In this document: positions 5,783-6,497 of the stretch, piece by piece
Numbering within the stretch: position 1 is the stretch's first letter
Layout of the letters: each line of letters opens with the position of its first letter
Source: Nitrososphaerales archaeon TH5893
GTDB taxonomy: Archaea; Thermoproteota; Nitrososphaeria; Nitrososphaerales; Nitrososphaeraceae
Direction: 5' to 3'
Length of the DNA: 6,497 nt
Assembly: GCA_014523685.1 (NCBI GenBank)
Contig: JAATVT010000142.1
Coordinates: forward strand, 1-6,497
Translations under genes and position numbers: made by a program
The notes under the pieces: generated by a model
Databases searched by the model: none
What the model was told of the DNA's origin: nothing
What the model saw: only the letters and a program-made list of their open reading frames with translations

Positions 5783-6181
5783 TTAGATATCTGTGAATCC
5801 GTTAGGTCGTTCTGCATTTTCAATTCCCCTGAGAATTAGATATCCATCTAACGCAGAAATAGAACAAAAAGGCTTTGAAAAATCTAGTCCACATCGACCA
5901 TTGTAGTAGAGCATCCCATCATCACAATCCATTAGTGTATGTGCAAGTTTGTCGAGCTGATTCACGGGGATCTCATCCAAGTCTCGAAGGTGAGTTTCAG
6001 TATATACTGCTTTCCTACATTTGTAAATATAATTTTTTGCTAGATTCTCTGCTTAAAGGTGTTGCTGTTCCCATTTGTACAGGGATGCCGAGAAGCTGAC
6101 GATGGCTATAATGGGAACAATTGCACCTAAGGTTATTGCTAGGGACACCAAATCTGCCCAGTCATTATATCCTATGAGGTT
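5783..6181 (-). pseudogene. Broken gene for a small single-helix membrane protein, split by in-frame TAA
   Basis: One minus-strand frame reads about 42 codons, a TAA at 6053-6055, then 89 codons to a TAA at 5783-5785. Before the stop is a clear transmembrane helix (LVSLAITLGAIVPIIAIVSF) followed by SASLYKWEQQHL. After it the amphipathic, charged character continues without a break (AENLAKNYIYKCRKAVYTET), then a soluble tail with three further cysteines (MDCDDGMLYYNGRCG, PFCS). This continuity, one helix then a coiled-coil-like stalk across the stop, suggests a single protein of about 130 residues. No ATG exists in frame; ATA at 6173-6175 sits where a start would be expected, and the TAA is one change from CAA or AAA. 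The family is not recognised. Alternatives: the 89-codon part alone is a small gene with a TTG start at 5978-5980, or a sequencing error made the stop. Confidence 0.5.
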
Positions 6182-6211
6182 GTATTTTTTTCCTTTCGAT
6201 GCAGTATTATG

Positions 6212-6497
6212 TCAACTTATTCAGGACTTGTCAGACGTAACCTATCATTAATATTTCATATCAAGTTCGTACATGGTTTTCACATTTAGCTCCTCTAGGA
6301 CCTATCTGACCGGCACAAAAAGTTTAGTTAGCGATCGCTGGCCTGATAACACAGAATTTTTCAGATTTTTCTTTTGTTCCAAACCGTAAATTCGAATCAA
6401 AGATGGGATGCCAGTAAGATAATACGAAGCTATACTAGGAACAGACTTTTAGCGCTAATGTACATTCTACATAACGCACCTTGATTATAGAGATAGA
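6212..6497. other. Right-edge region with no supported gene
   Basis: All frames have stops at short intervals. An 11-codon GTG-started peptide follows a GAGGAG at about 6250-6290 (-), and a 10-bp palindrome AGCGATCGCT lies at 6330-6339. Neither is enough to call a feature. The region upstream of the broken membrane-protein gene shows no clear promoter. Confidence 0.4.

Noticed and set aside
6053..6055. Stop-codon recoding (read-through) of the TAA in the membrane-protein frame
   Set aside because: Known archaeal recoding uses TAG (pyrrolysine) or TGA (selenocysteine), not TAA, and no recoding element is visible; a nonsense mutation or sequencing error is simpler.
5875..6099. 74-residue plus-strand ORF
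   Set aside because: Antisense to the better supported interrupted membrane-protein frame; TTG start only.
6330..6339. 10-bp palindrome AGCGATCGCT
   Set aside because: Many palindromes of this length are expected by chance in a window this size, and nothing around it suggests use.

Overview
The window most likely comes from an ammonia-oxidising archaeon of the Nitrososphaerales (Thaumarchaeota group I.1b), perhaps near Nitrosocosmicus. This rests on an archaeal Lhr-type helicase tail, an archaeal RPA-like multi-OB-fold protein, a Cache-type membrane histidine kinase with a lone receiver, TATA-like promoter boxes, low GC by eye and long gene-poor spacers. The genus is inference; no rRNA or amo/nir marker is present.

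Layout. Bases 2-604 (+) hold the last 200 codons of a Lhr-family helicase cut by the left edge. A 312-bp convergent spacer (605-916) follows, with two hairpins, a 12-bp palindrome and a perfect AAGGAGGT that no ATG uses. Bases 917-2356 (-) encode a 479-residue RPA-like ssDNA-binding protein with a strong Shine-Dalgarno. A 414-bp spacer (2357-2770) carries candidate RPA promoter elements and nested inverted repeats. Bases 2771-3181 (-) encode a stand-alone CheY-like receiver and 3277-5172 (-) a membrane sensor histidine kinase; together they look like one two-component system. The last 1.3 kb (5173-6497) has no intact recognisable gene. It does contain what looks like the broken gene of a small one-helix membrane protein (5783-6181, -) with a single in-frame TAA, and a 50-codon ORF (5558-5710, +) resembling a decayed C2H2 zinc finger.

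How the parts work together. The kinase senses something outside the cell through its Cache-like domain and should phosphorylate D66 of the receiver. The receiver has no output domain, so it must act by protein contact or phosphotransfer. Lhr and RPA are both nucleic-acid maintenance proteins, but they converge and so are not one operon. The strongest unannotated signal is the interrupted membrane-protein gene. I saw no CRISPR array, tRNA, rRNA, insertion sequence or clear novel multi-gene system.
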